From: Haematobia irritans
Lineage: Eukaryota > Arthropoda > Insecta > Diptera > Muscidae
Direction of reading: 5' to 3'
Assembly: GCF_050003625.1 (NCBI RefSeq)
Contig: NC_134400.1
Location: 63,426,241-63,490,240 of the forward strand
DNA: 64,000 bases
Shown: positions 10,809-22,800 of the stretch, piece after piece
How positions within the stretch are numbered: the stretch's first letter is position 1
Layout: each line of letters begins with the position of its first letter
The notes under the pieces: model-generated
What the model was told of the DNA's origin: nothing
Database searches by the model: none
What the model saw: only the letters and a program-made list of their open reading frames with translations
Translations under genes and position numbers: made by a program

Positions 10809-11319
10809 TAGTGTAGTCTATCAGTAGAAAACTCCCATGGCAGTCTGAGGACCATTTTCAAAATCTTGTTTTGTGACACCTGCAAACGTCTTATGTGTGT
10901 CTTTGCACAACCACTCCATACCGGACATCCATAAAGAATGATTGCTCGAAATCTAGTTCTCACTATCAACATCTTATTAGTTCTACTCAGGGATGAGTTC
11001 CTGTTAATAAGGGGGTACAAAATCCTAACATATGTTACTTATCAACCTTTTTGGTGGTTTCAGAAATATGTGTATTGAAAGGAAGTTTCCTATCCAAGTA
11101 AATACCAAGGTATTTATCACTGTCAGACCAGCTAATGCTGCTCCCTGTAAGAGTAAGATTCGAGCTCGGCAAGTAGCATAACTTTCTTTTCCTCATAAAA
11201 AAGATAGCCTGTGTCTTGTCAGAGTTCAGTTTAATTTTCCATTTCATGTAATATGCATTCAAATTGTCAAGCCTTGTTTGAAGTTCAGTAAAATTGTTAT
11301 GACTGAGTTCATGCTCATA
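10809..11319 (-). pseudogene. Jockey-type LINE ORF2, C-terminal RT and thumb region
   Basis: The minus strand has LNSDKTQAIFFMRKR and GSSISWSDSDKYLGIYLDRKL (the conserved YLG.YLD block after the RT active site), then a second frame with RFRAIILYGCPVWSG and LQVSQNKILKMVLRLPW. These are standard landmarks of Jockey-clade ORF2 downstream of the YADD box. A frameshift separates the two parts near 11030. The segment is framed by the inverted MITEs M1a and M1b. Confidence 0.85.
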
Positions 11320-11977
11320 CACTGAAGAAAAAGCATACCCGGTTCCAAAGATTTTGTCTTTACTTTAAAAAAATTTGGTATTGATTCCGAGCCAAAGAAG
11401 CGGAGAATACTGGTAAGGATACTTTTAAGACACAATTCTCTTTTAAATTTAGGTTTTGTGTACTTGCTCCTAGGAAGCAAATTTTAATTTTTCGCTTTCT
11501 CAGCTTTTTTTCTTCATATGCTATCCAAGTCCTTTAAAAACGAGTTAACGGCAACTTTATTTTCCAAATTAGGACTCGACTTCCAGTAGAAATTATGCTA
11601 TGTTTGAAGTAAAAAAAATCTTTAAAATAAAGTTTTGAAAAACATGTCCTATATTTGAACGATTTTTTGTTTTGTAGTCAAGATGCGAAAAGACAACAAA
11701 TTTAAAGGCAATTTCATTAAATTTAAAGAATTTTCTCTGAATTATTAAAGTCAAGTTGACCTTAGCCTATAAATTTTTTCTTTCATGTTAAGATACCCAT
11801 TTTTAAGTAAAATCACGTAATTATAAGGACAATACGACTTCATTGAAAAGTTTATCGACTTGTGGACAATGAAAATAACTTTATTTTAGAGAAAAGCGTC
11901 TTCTATGCTAAGCAAAATTTGTATTCGTATTTGAAAGACATGAAATCTTTGACCTCACGACAATATTTTTTTCAGTG
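11320..11977 (-). mobile_element. M1b: inverted M1 MITE inside the LINE RT domain
   Basis: 658 bp, CACTGAAGAAAAAGC to ATTTTTTTCAGTG, TA at 11318-11319 and 11978-11979. Leaving out the element and one TA gives an open LINE frame right after the RT active-site box, which proves the boundaries. Inverted relative to M1a. Confidence 0.88.
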
Positions 11978-11979
11978 TA

Positions 11980-13477
11980 GAATATAGCCAGGTCGTCAGC
12001 ATATGCCGCATGTCAGCACAAAAAATATTGTATAATAAAGGTCCCAAGACGGAACCCTGCGGAACACCTGCCGGGACTTCTAACATAGTAGGTCAGAAAA
12101 AGAGTTCGACATTACAACAGTGAAATGTCTATCTCTGAGAAAACTTCTCACCATTTTTGTGAGATATGGAGGAAAATTAAATTCAATTAAATTATAGACC
12201 AGCCCTTCGTGCCACACGGAATCGAAAGCTTTTTCGACGTCGAGAAGGACTAAAGCTGTCGATTTACAAGAATTAAAGTTCTCCTTCACGATGTTGCAGA
12301 TTCTTTTGACCTGATGGATTGTAGAATGAGATGTTCTAAATCCGAATTGTTCATCAGGAATAATGCTAATGCAAACTAATTGGCCTGTAACTTACCGGTC
12401 TATTTATTGGCTTACCGGGCTTAGGCACTGGCACAACTTTAGCCGATTTCCAGGAGCTAGAAAAATGCTGCAACCTTAAACATGAATTATAGATTAGGGT
12501 AAGACAATTTACGGCATTAGTTGGAAGTTCCTTGAACATCTGATTATTAATCTCGTCGAGTCCACAAGCTTTTCTCTTGTAGAGATTTTTTACTATAGCT
12601 TCCAGATTTGATCGAGAGACCTCCTCCGAACCGGGTGTGACAATCTCAGTGGAATCAAACCGTTCAACAACTTGATTTACTCTATTGTTATGCAACTCGA
12701 AACCCATATTCACCGAAACGCGATGATTCCGAATAAATGCTCTTGCAAAGGCGTTGCACTTGTCCTCCCCAGCTATAAGGACTTCATTCCCATCGAGTAA
12801 TGAGTGGCATTGTGCATTCTTACGCTTCAAAATCTTCCACATTCCAAAAAGGTTTCGATCCCCTATCCATTTGCCCTAGCCTGAAATTCCACTTCCGATT
12901 TCGAAAGCCAAATATCTCATCACGGATAAGAGCAGAGTAGTCATTCATAATTGCGTAATCAGGTGGCTGTCTGTATCGAGCCCATTCCCATGAGTACCGA
13001 TTGCGAACCTTAACAAGGTTAAGTATATTGTTCGGAAGTCGAAGATAATTTGTCTTGGGGGAATATTTCGGTACAAATTGTCGAGTAGCCTCAAGAAGAC
13101 AACTCGTAAAATAGTCTACATGATTATCTATGGCGTCTGTTGTGCCCAAGTTATTACAAAAGCTGTGGAATTTATTATTCAGAATTCGCCTGTATTTTTT
13201 CAATCAGCACGATTAAAATCGTAGATCAAGTTTCCAATAACTGACATAGACGTAGAGAGTTCAAAAGAAAATGGAAGGTGGTCCGAATTCAGTTCGTTCA
13301 TAGTGGTAGGATACATTTAATAAAACGAGATCCAGAGTAGACGGACTACTCCTGGGAGATATTGGAATATATGACGGAGAATTTGGGAATGAAATGGTCA
13401 CAGGGAAGTGTGACATGGAATCATGAAGTATATTACCCCATGCATTCGCCCTAGCACAATTCCAATAGATATGTCTA
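11980..13477 (-). pseudogene. Jockey-type LINE ORF2: end of endonuclease, linker and RT
   Basis: Reading the minus strand from 13477: endonuclease end with RHIYWNC.RANAWGN and LNSDHLPFSFEL (the SDH box of APE endonucleases); linker with RFVPKYSPKTNYLRLP; and RT motifs KRKACGLDEINNQMFKELP, PVPKPGKPINRPVSYRPISL and LLDVEKAFDSVWHEGLVYNL. The catalytic YADD box lies at about 11990-12005 next to M1b. Several frameshifts (about 12830, 12365, 12290, 12075) break the frame. The enzyme would nick DNA and copy the LINE RNA by target-primed reverse transcription. It continues upstream at 17322 across T2. Confidence 0.88.
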
Positions 13478-14172
13478 CACTGTTAGAAAAATATGTTTTT
13501 CATATGTTCCGATATAAACAAAATGTGTTTCGGGCACAATTTTTAAACACAATATATTTAAGTGCAAACATGTAATGTTCCTAAACTAACTCTAAATGTT
13601 TGGGACACATATGTTAGTATGTTAGAATATATTATGTTTGGGCATGAATGTTTCATAAAAATAATATGTATGAATGTAAACATATATACATTTACAAATT
13701 TCGAGTAAACATATTTATGTTGTGATATTTTATTCAGAGAGCGGCAGAGGGAGGGAGAGATATAGTATAGAGAAAGAAATAGAGATGGAAACCGGGAGGG
13801 TTGACGAAAGATATCAACATAACACAGCGAGAGAATCAAAAGAGAGCAACTTGTGTGAAACCGCTTGTATGTTGTTTCGGAAAACTGTTTTATGACAAGG
13901 CCAAAAATTTGATATGCTTAAGTCTAAATATTATTTAATTTGAATATTAGAATGAGTATTCGGAGTAAAGAGAATAGACATTTGAAAAAAAAAACAGCAT
14001 GTGCTTTCGTCTTGAGAGCAGCATTTTATGTATGTGTGGACATGTGTTTTGTTTATCATTTTGGCATTATGTGCACAATTTTTTTCATGGTTCGTTAAAA
14101 GAAATCGGAACGTACGAGGAGTAAGTCAAAAATATTCAGACAAAGGAAATTAACAAGAAACGGTGAAAAATA

Positions 14173-16063
14173 TACAAAAACAAGTATATACAGCAGTAAG
14201 TTCGGCCGGGCCGAATCTTAAATACCCACCACCATGAACCAAATATTAGGGTTTCCTTTGAAATTTCAGGAGGGCTTGAGAACTTGAGGACACTTCCCGA
14301 AAATAAATTTTCACCTATGAGGGCTATGTCAGATTCTGGATTTATAAGAACCATTTTTGTTTGAGTTCTAGAGGAATAATTAACATCTCTTGTAAGTGTG
14401 CAAGAAAATTATAAAATAACGTCTTGATTTGAAATCTTAAATCTGTAGAAGTAAAATCTGGAAATTTTTCATTGAGTTTCACGCAATTTTCATGATCACT
14501 GCGCCTTCTACACCCTCAAGAAGTGAAGTCGGTCTATATGGAGGCATTACCAAATGGACCGATAAAAACTTAATCCGATATACGTTTTCGTGATCCTAAA
14601 ATACCAGAATATTTACAATTTCAGGCAAATCAGATAAAAACTACGGTTTCTAGAAACCCAAGGAGTTAAATCGGGAGATCGTTCTTATGGGGGCTATACT
14701 AAAATATGGACAGATACTCACCGTTTTCGGAACACCACTTTATGACCCGAAAATACCTCTAGATTTCCAATTTCAGGCAAATAGGATGAAAACTTCGGAT
14801 TCTAGAAGCCCAAGAAGTAAAATCGGGCAATCGGTCTATATGGGGGCTATACCAAAATATGGACCGATACTCACCATTTTCGGCACACCTCTCTATGGTC
14901 CTAAAATACATCTAGATTTCCAATTTCAGACAAATTAGATAAAAACTACGGTTTCTATAAGCCCAAGACCCCAAAGCGGGAGGTCGTTTTATACGGGGAC
15001 CATACCAAAACATGGACCGATACCCACAATTTTTGGCACACATATTTGTGGTCGTACAATACCTCTAGATTTCCAATTTCAGGTAAATTGAATAAAAACT
15101 GCGGTTTCTATAAGCCCAAGAAGTAAAATCTGGAGATCGGTCTATATGGGGGCTATACCAAAACATGCACTGACACTCACCATTTTTGGCACACCTCTTC
15201 AAGGTTCCAAAATACCTCTAGATTTTCAATTTCGCGCAAATTGGATGAAAACTACGGTTTCTATAAGCGAAAGACCCCAAATCGGGAGGTCGGTTTATAT
15301 GGGGGCTATACCAAAACATGGACCGACACTCACCATTTTTGGCACACCTCTTCAAGGTCCCAAAATATCTCTAGATTTTCAATTTCGCGCAAATTGGATG
15401 AAAACTACGGTTTCTATAAGCGAAAGACCCCAAATCGGGAGGTCGGTTTATATGGGGGCTATACCAAACCATGGACCGACACTCACCATTTTTGGCACAC
15501 CTCTTCAAGGTCCCAAAATACCTCTAGATTTTCAATTTCGCGCAAATTGGATGAAAACTACGGTTTCCATAAGCGAAAGACCCCAAATCGGGAGGTCGGT
15601 TTATATGGGGGCTATACCAAAACATGGACCGACACTCACCATTTTTGGCACACCTCTTCAAGGTCCCAAAATATCTCTAGATTTTCAATTTCGCGCAAAT
15701 TGGATGAAAACTACGGTTTCTATAAGCGAAAGACCCCAAATCGGGAGGTCGGTTTATATGGGGGCTATACCAAAACATGGCCCGATATAGCCCATCTTCG
15801 AACTTGACCTGCGCGCAGACAAAAGACGATTCTGTGCCAAATTTCAGGACGATAGCTCCATTATTGAATGCTGTAGCGTGATTACAACAGACAGCCAGAC
15901 AGACAGACAGACAGACAGACGGACATGCTTATATCGTCTTAGAATTTCTCCCTGATCAAGAATATATATACTTTATATAGTCGGAAATCGATATTTCGAT
16001 GCGTTACAAACGGAATGACAAACTTATTATACCCCGTCACCATTCTATGGTGGTGGGTATAAT
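14173..16063 (+). mobile_element. R1: element with head palindrome, 153-bp tandem repeats and hairpin tail
   Basis: Head: CAAAAACAAGTATATAC followed by GTAAGTTCGGCCGGGCCGAA, which contains a TTCGGCC/GGCCGAA palindrome. Core: tandem units at about 14680-15800, anchored on TATGGGGGCTATACCA at 14692, 14845, 15151, 15304, 15457, 15610 and 15763 (steps of 153, with one degenerate unit near 14997). Tail: a GACAGACAGACAGACAG run at about 15890-15920, CTGATCAAGAATATATATAC, and the hairpin ACCCCGTCACC...GGTGGTGGGT at the end. It resembles DINE-1/Helentron-type non-autonomous elements in plan (inference). An inverted near-copy is R2. Confidence 0.8.
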
Positions 16064-16749
16064 TACAAAGGGATCTTCATAAAAATAACGAAAGGGCACT
16101 ATACTCGTTTTAGAGTTGGGACAGTAAAATGAAAAAAGGAGAAAGCAGTGAAAAATTAAACAGTAAAATGTATAAAAAAAGTTTAGTTCCCCGTAGTCCA
16201 AGAGGACTTGGCGGACACCTTCAAATATAAAAGCGGACATTAAGTTCGAGTTTTGCAGCAACAACAATTGAAAAAGTTTATTTTCTTTAAAATTAATTAT
16301 TAAAGAAAAGTAAAAGGCAAAACATTTTAGAGCAATAATGCCAACTTAATACCGGCCTTAAAGGTAAAAATGAAATTAAGTACAAAACACGATAAGTTTT
16401 AAATGCATTTAAAATGGTGTTAAATGCTAGTAAAAAACTGTACACGCCTAAATAAATTTATGTGTATATTATAAAAATATTTATGTATGTGTATACTCGA
16501 CTCCACGTTCTTCTTTTGTTAGAGTTTTTGGATTCCTTCCAAAATTTCAAATTTTTATACCAAAAACAGTTTTTTATTACAAAATTGTTATTTTTCCAAT
16601 AAAAAATAATATTTTATCCAAAAGCTCAGCCCATTTCGTTTATATCAAGCACTGTTTCTGACTATAAATCTTTAATAACCCACCATTCGATGTTTCATTA
16701 TAAAAATTTAATATAGTATAAATATAAATGTGTAAATTAAAACAAAAAT

Positions 16750-16826
16750 TGGTGTACGGTCGCAGGGATTGAACCCACGACCCTTTGCATGAAAGGCGGA
16801 CATGCTAACCATTGCTCCACGTGGCA
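16750..16826 (-). repeat. tRNA-like sequence A of T2
   Basis: The minus strand has a B-box-like GGGTTCAATCCC and an A-box-like AGCAATGGTTAGCATG. Same as 9192-9262, with small changes. Confidence 0.7.
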
Positions 16827-16937
16827 AATAAATGTATGTTTCTGTTAAATAATGTTTTGTTTACATCGGCTCGTGGGCGCTGCAGACTATGATACATAAA
16901 TATAACTTATAGCGGTAATTGTCTATTGATGGCCATA

Positions 16938-17012
16938 ACAGCTACGTAGCCCAGTGGATAGTGTGATGGCTTACAAACTGTATGGTCCTCGGTTCGATTC
17001 TCCGTCCAGGAG
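16938..17012 (+). repeat. tRNA-like sequence B of T2
   Basis: Contains TAGCCCAGTGGATAGTGTG and CGGTTCGATTC on the + strand, divergent from sequence A about 112 bp away. Confidence 0.7.
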
Positions 17013-17321
17013 AATGGTAAAATTTAAAAAAATTTATAAAATTGAATAATTTCTTCAACATTATTTGTATTACAGAAAAAGGTGCCAAGAACTAAAAAAT
17101 TTCGTGGAAATGAAAATTATGTGAGGGAATGAGACCAATCTTCTTTGGGGAGAATTCTTCCAAGCTTATAATATTTTTGGTCTCAAAATGCTTCCAAACA
17201 TACAATATGTTCACATAAAACAAACATATTAATGTTTCGGCAGTATCCAATAATATATATATGCTTCCTGCAAAATATGTTTGGAATATATGTTAGAGAA
17301 GCGATTTTTTTTGAGGGTGTA

Positions 17322-17759
17322 GAATTCAAATCACCACATATCAAATATTTCGTGGGTATGTTCAAAAGTTTTCCCAAATCGGATCTGTATTTATTCCTCA
17401 GAGCATTATTATTTTGACCGCCTGGAAAATATACACTATAAATTCTAAGTTCTCATATGTTCCCTGAACAAAATTTCAATTCCAACATTTTCGATCACCT
17501 CTGTCCTCACAACAGGTATTAACTTAAAATTCGTCGACTTCTTTACAAGAACTGCAACACCACCACCATTGTGCCCCACACGATCTCTTCGTATTGTCTC
17601 ATAATTAGGATCATACAATTTATTTCCCTCACAGAGCCATGTTTCAGAAAGTAGACATATATCTATATTATAAGAATTCAAAAAAATAATAAATTCATAA
17701 ATTTTGTTTCGGATACTTCTACAGTTCCCGAATACTATTTGTATTTTTGAATGAGACAT
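17322..17759 (-). pseudogene. Jockey-type LINE ORF2 start: APE endonuclease N-terminus
   Basis: The ORF2 Met at 17759 is followed by IQIVFGNCRSIRNKIYEF, SYNIDICLLSETWL (the catalytic ET-W block), RDRVGHNGGGVAVLVKK, and, after a frame break near 17445, IPTKYLICGDLNS. These are the first conserved blocks of the Jockey APE-type endonuclease. The gene is cut at 17321 by T2 and continues at 13477. Confidence 0.88.
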
Positions 17760-17962
17760 CGTTTATGATTTGAGTAAACAATTTTAAATGCTAGTTGATT
17801 AATAACATTAAATTGATCATCTCTTGTTTTACAGCATCTTAATCTGGTGATCATCTCCATCGTGAGCTCCATAAGAGAATAGATTATTGTTGTTCTTCTC
17901 TTTTACGTACTGATTGCTTTTGAACATATGTATTATTTTCCGGAGGGGCATTATTGCCTACA

Positions 17963-18184
17963 CTAACATTCGTAATATTTTGGCTCCCAACATTTAGGCA
18001 TTGATAGGGTTTGAGAGTTAGGCAGAGGCTCGCGACGTCTATTTAAACTCGGGAAGTTGTTGTCGTTGTTGATATATTTATAAAAAACGCGTTGAGGCGG
18101 ATGTACTGTTTTATTATTGATTCTCTGCATCATGTCTTTATACTCAGACAGAGCAGAACAATGTAAGTCAGTTGATTTACACAT
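17963..18184 (-). pseudogene. Jockey-type LINE ORF1, C-terminal part
   Basis: The minus-strand frame HCSALSEYKDMMQRINNK...FPSLNRR matches the tail of Jockey ORF1 nucleocapsid-like proteins (the HSA..EYC.Y...SFP.L pattern). It ends about 200 bp before the ORF2 Met. Separated from the zinc-knuckle part by a small insertion at about 18190-18540. Confidence 0.65.
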
Positions 18185-18189
18185 TTTTC

Positions 18190-18540
18190 TTTATAGCGAA
18201 ATTTTCGGTAGCAAAAATTTATTTAAGTCTACAACAAAAAAACAGGGCTGTGTACACAAATTTTAAACCAACTAATCGCTTTTAAAAATTGTTAATATAT
18301 GTTCCAAATATTCCTCAAATAATTTGTTTATTATTTACAGACCTTTTAAAACTTTTACGCATACAATGATTGTAATAAATTAAATGTTTGCTGCCAAAAT
18401 ATGCTTTTGACAACCCTGTTATTTTCATTAGAGGTGCGTACCACCTTACGAAATTGAACGCTACCGAAAATTTCGTTAGCATAAATAGCAATGCATTTCT
18501 TATGGGAATGAAATTTTTCGCTAGAGGTGCATACCGGCCT
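18190..18540. mobile_element. Small MITE-like insertion in LINE ORF1
   Basis: Splits ORF1 between the Cys knuckles and the tail. It contains the inverted pair TAGCGAAATTTTCGGTAGC (18192-18210) and GCTACCGAAAATTTCGTTAGC-like sequence (about 18455-18475), plus a direct repeat AGAGGTGCxTACC at about 18432 and 18528. Exact ends not established. Confidence 0.45.
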
Positions 18541-18956
18541 TATCTGTTTTACAGTCAATGGTCTTGTGCTTTTGATCGCAATTTGCGCACCTTTCGGTGA
18601 CGTTGCACCCCTTTTCTCCACGACCGAACATTTGACAACGTCGGCATTGAACTGCTTTGTTTTTAATTTTACTATGATAATCCCACGTGATAATTGTATG
18701 GAACAGTGCTTTTACTTTTTTCTTCACATCATGGAGCTTAATTGAACCATTTTCAAGATGAACAATATAAATAGTGTCAAAATAATGTTCGAAAGTTTTT
18801 TTTCACACATTAGATTGCATGACATTTGAGTCCCAGACGATATAATTCATTCAGAACTTCAACATCAATCTAATCAGCAGTCTAAACCACGAATAACTGC
18901 TTTAAAATGTTTTGTATCTTTGTGATCATGAGTGAAAAATTGGCATTTATTTTCAC
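18541..18956 (-). pseudogene. Jockey-type LINE ORF1, central domain and CCHC knuckles
   Basis: Minus strand: NKCQFFTHDHKDTKHFKAV.RGL (the pre-C2HC domain opening), then, with stops, a segment ending in HDVKKKVKALFHTIITW, then QCRRCQMFGRGEKGCN...RCANCDQKHKTIDC, two Cys knuckles. This is the RNA-binding ORF1p of the Jockey clade. It is interrupted at 18957 by the first Harbinger-type MITE. Confidence 0.82.
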
Positions 18957-19283
18957 TAACAGCCTATTTCTGCTATCCGAATTCTAGTCTTCGTTCGCAT
19001 ACAAAACGAAAAACAGCTGATTTTGGTTTCTCCAAGGGGTATCTAAACGAAAATCGAAACGAAAGTCAATGCGAACGAAGACGTAACGTAATCTCTTAAA
19101 TTGGGTTTCTCTAAATCGATTCGTTCGCATTTTGCCGAACTGAAATGTCAAAACCATAGATAACTAATAGATGACCCATCTGTGTCAAACGCAGTCTGAC
19201 AGTTCCCAAAATGAGGAATAAACGAAGAAAATAGGGGGAATTCCAAAGTTTCGTTTTTACAATTTTCCTTTTTTATCCACATA

Positions 19284-19826
19284 CCGGCTAGACCAAGAGC
19301 ACATGCGTGGATACCTGCAAACCCTCCTGACCCTGAATCTATTTTAAATAGACTGAAACAATGCAATCCAGATCTTCCAACAGCTGATTGGAAGGTTGGC
19401 CGTTTGGATGAAGTGGATGGGCCAAGACGGCATGCAGTGTTTATATTGAACACTCAGTCTTTGCCACATCTAGCAAAGTCTCAGGGCCGTGTATGTTATG
19501 GCTTTCATTATATCCAAATGAAGGTGTATAAAAACGATCAGCTAAAGGATTCAGAAATGGACAAGCCTCTGTCTGAATCAGAAGTAAGCGGATCCTCTTG
19601 CGAAGTCGAGGGAGGTACCAAAGTTGAAGACATAGATAGATACCGTATGCGTGAGGAGGCTTCTACTGCCTCAGAACTCACCAAAGTTGAACCTATGGTT
19701 ATTGCGAGAGTCACCGATATCTCTGAAGAAGACATTCTTGATGACTCGATTGAAGCGGCTGATGTGACGGTTGTTGAAAATCTCGATGGTCCTACGGATC
19801 CTCCAGATAAATCTTCATCATTGTAA
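19284..19826 (+). pseudogene. LOA-1 LINE ORF1, 5'-truncated
   Basis: The + strand translation is parallel to the better copy at 57098-57640: AHxWIPANPPDPES, DWKVGRLDEVDGPRRHAVFILN, GYGFHxIxMKVYKxDQLKDSExDK, then an acidic serine-rich tail ending in PDKSS. It corresponds to the C-terminal, non-Cys part of a LOA ORF1 protein. The start is lost; LINE homology begins at about 19284 within the P-like element. Confidence 0.7.
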
Positions 19827-22800
19827 GGCTGCATGTGCTGCCTTAAAAGTTCTCCTGATGAAAGGGGACATAGACATAGTTCTTATTCAAGAACCATATG
19901 TTTATAGAAACAAAATATGTGAATTAAGTACTCCGGGGTTCAAACTATTGCAGTATACTGGTAATGATGTAATTCGAGCCTTTATAATTGCTAAAAACGA
20001 GCTTAACTTGTTTCTGCTTCCTTCAATGTGTAATGCAGACACTGTCGTTGCCAATTTAGAAATAGCCAAATGCAAATATTGGGTATCTTCGGTCTATATG
20101 GGACATGACAGGGAGATGCCTCCATGTGCCGTTAAGACCTTAGTTGAGGAGTCACTGAAAACAAAGACGAAACTCATTATGGGATGCGATGCGAATGCGC
20201 ATCATAGTATATGGGGAAGTAGTGACACTAATGCAAGGGGAGAGTCGCTAATAGAGTTTATTTTGCGTACTAATCTGGTAGTTTGCAACAAGGGAGATGC
20301 CCCAACCTTTGTCACTAAAAACAGGCAAGAGGTTTTGGACATCACCTTGGCCTCGCAAGAACTGAATGAAATGATATCTGAGTGGCATGTTTTAAGTGAA
20401 CACAGCTTCTCAGATCATCGCTACATCAGTTTCAAATTTGATGTTCATACCACCAAGACCATATTTCCGCCAAATGTTAGGAAAGCTGACTGGAATAGGT
20501 ATAGGGAATCGTTCAATATGATGATACCGGAAATACCAGAGACAAATATGAGCACTGTGCAAGTTATCGAACACGCAGTGGAGAGGATTACTAAGGCCTT
20601 CAACATTTCACTGAAAGCTGCATGCCCTAAAGGGAAGCCAAGGGGGAAAAATCGACCACCATGGTGGCCTACGGAGTTAGGTAATATGAGGAAATCGTGC
20701 AGGAAGCTCTTTAACAAAGCAAAGTCCACCAGAGCTCCTGTGGATTGGGACGCTTACAAGAAGAATCTGAGAGGATACAAGCGAGAATTGGAATGATTAC
20801 TGCAGCAGCATTGAGAATACGTCCGAGGCTTCCAGACTACGGAAGGTGCTAGCATCCACGAGCTCCGCTCCAGGTTTCATTAAAACATCGGAGGGCAATT
20901 GGACAACGTCCAGTGAGGAGACGCTGGAGGTACTATTGGACACACATTTTCCCGGAAAACAGACGGTTGAACCATGCACTGGCGGTGCCACAGTGGCTCA
21001 GCGGTCGTTTCCTATCGAGGAAATTGTATCAGAATCTAGAATAAAATGGGCGTTAAATAGCTTTGGATCATTCAAATCCCCCGGACCTGATGGAATTACT
21101 CCGGCGGAGTTAAAAGCGGTGGCTGACAGAATTATCCCCTGGTTGTCGGCGATATATATGGATGTATCAACTTAGCATATATTCCACGAAAGTGGAGAGA
21201 ATCAAAAGTCGTTTTCATACCTAAAGCGGGAAAAGCCTCTCACTCGAATGCGAAGGATTTCCGACCAATCAGCTTATCATCATTCCTACTTAAGACTCTG
21301 GAGAGGATGATAGATATTTATCTTAGAACTAGCGTCGATTCAAGTTTGCTCTCGAAACGACAACATGCATACTCGAAAGGCAGGTCTACTGAGACCGCAT
21401 TACATGAACTAGTCAGTTTTATTGAAAGCTCACTATCTGTCAAAGAATACACAATCGTGGCATTTCTAGACATCGAAGGGGCGTTCAATAACGTCCATCC
21501 GAGCTCGATATTAAATGGACTGACAACTCTGAATGTTGATCCAGGTAACACTTAGGCTGTTAGACGAACTTCTAAGGAAGAGACGCATTTCAGCCACACT
21601 AGGACAAACAAACATACAAAGGTATGTGAACAGAGGCACTCCTCAAGGAGGAGTTCTATCACCTCTTCTTTGGAATGTTGCTATAAACGACCTTCTGGTT
21701 TCCCTAGAAAAAGAAAGGATACAAGTGGTGGCATACGCGGATGATGTGGCGCTAGCAGTCAGGGGAAAATTCCCATCAACAGTTCGAGATATTATACAGA
21801 GAGCCCTCCGGATGACTGAGAAATGGGCGAAAGATAATGTGTATCTCAGGTGCATTCAGCAAGACAGGAACAAACTCCCTTAATGTCATACTGCATCTAT
21901 TGCCTTTAGACATTTTGGCCAAACAGTCAGCTGCAACAACGGCTGTGCGGTTGCGCGAGCTATCGCTGTGGTCGGAAAAAAGTTACGGTCACAGTTCGGT
22001 CCTCAAAATAATGCCAGATGTGCCTAACGTAGTGGATTACACTTTGGCGAGTCCACTTTTCGACAAAAAGTTTGAGACACTAATTCCTAACAGTGAGGCG
22101 TGGTGTACACGGACCCCGGGGAATAAAAGAAATATAGATTTCTACACTGATGGCTCCAAATTGGATGGCCAAGTGGGTTTCGGAGTATATTCTAAAGATC
22201 TGGTACATCGAATAGCGAAAAGATTACCTGATCACTGTAGTATTTTTCAGGCTGAAATATTAGCAATAAGATAAGTGGTGAATTGGCTGAGAAGTAATGC
22301 TCCAAGCAATATTGGCATTAATATATACTCAGACAGTCAACCTGCAATAAAATCCTTGGACTCTGTGTTCCTCAACTCGAAAACGGCCATCGACTGCCGC
22401 AAATCTCTCAATGAGATGGCTGAGCAGCACAATATTCACCTAATATGGGTGCCTGGCCACAGGAACATACCGGGGAACTGCGAAGCAGATGAGCTAGCAA
22501 GGCTAGGAACTACCTTACATATTCCAGGGGGACTAGAATCAGTTGGTGTGCCTCTGGCTACCTGCAAGCTCTTACTGCGTGAGAAGGCTGTCATGATGGC
22601 AAATGTTCGATGGGAGAATTGTAAGGGTTGTAACGACACCAAGCAAATATGGCCCCATTTAAACTTAAACCGCACACTAGATATGCTAGTGTTCTCGAGA
22701 CGCCAGATATCACTGCTATAACGGGTCGCTGCCTGATAGGCGATTTTGCAAAAACTATTGGTGCGAAGTATAATGACTATTGTATGAGCTGTCATGATGC

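Larger units (their letters stand above)
13478..17319 (+). mobile_element. T2: tRNA-carrying element inserted in the LINE endonuclease
   Basis: Starts CACTGTTAGAAAAATATG (13478) and ends GAGGGTG (17319), whose complement CACCCTC is an imperfect TIR. TA flanks at 13476-13477 and 17320-17321. Leaving out T2 and one TA brings the LINE endonuclease frame together exactly (GDLNS on one side, RHIYWNC on the other). Without the R1 insertion at about 14112-16070 it is about 1.9 kb. No ORF. Same order of blocks as T3. Confidence 0.9.

Noticed and set aside
14680..15800. CRISPR-like array
   Set aside because: Eukaryotic context; units are 153 bp, contiguous, without spacers.
15146..15807. Long overlapping + strand frames of 214 and 188 codons
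   Set aside because: They are two frames of the 153-bp repeat. A period divisible by three keeps any stop-free frame open; sequence is the same in noncoding R2.
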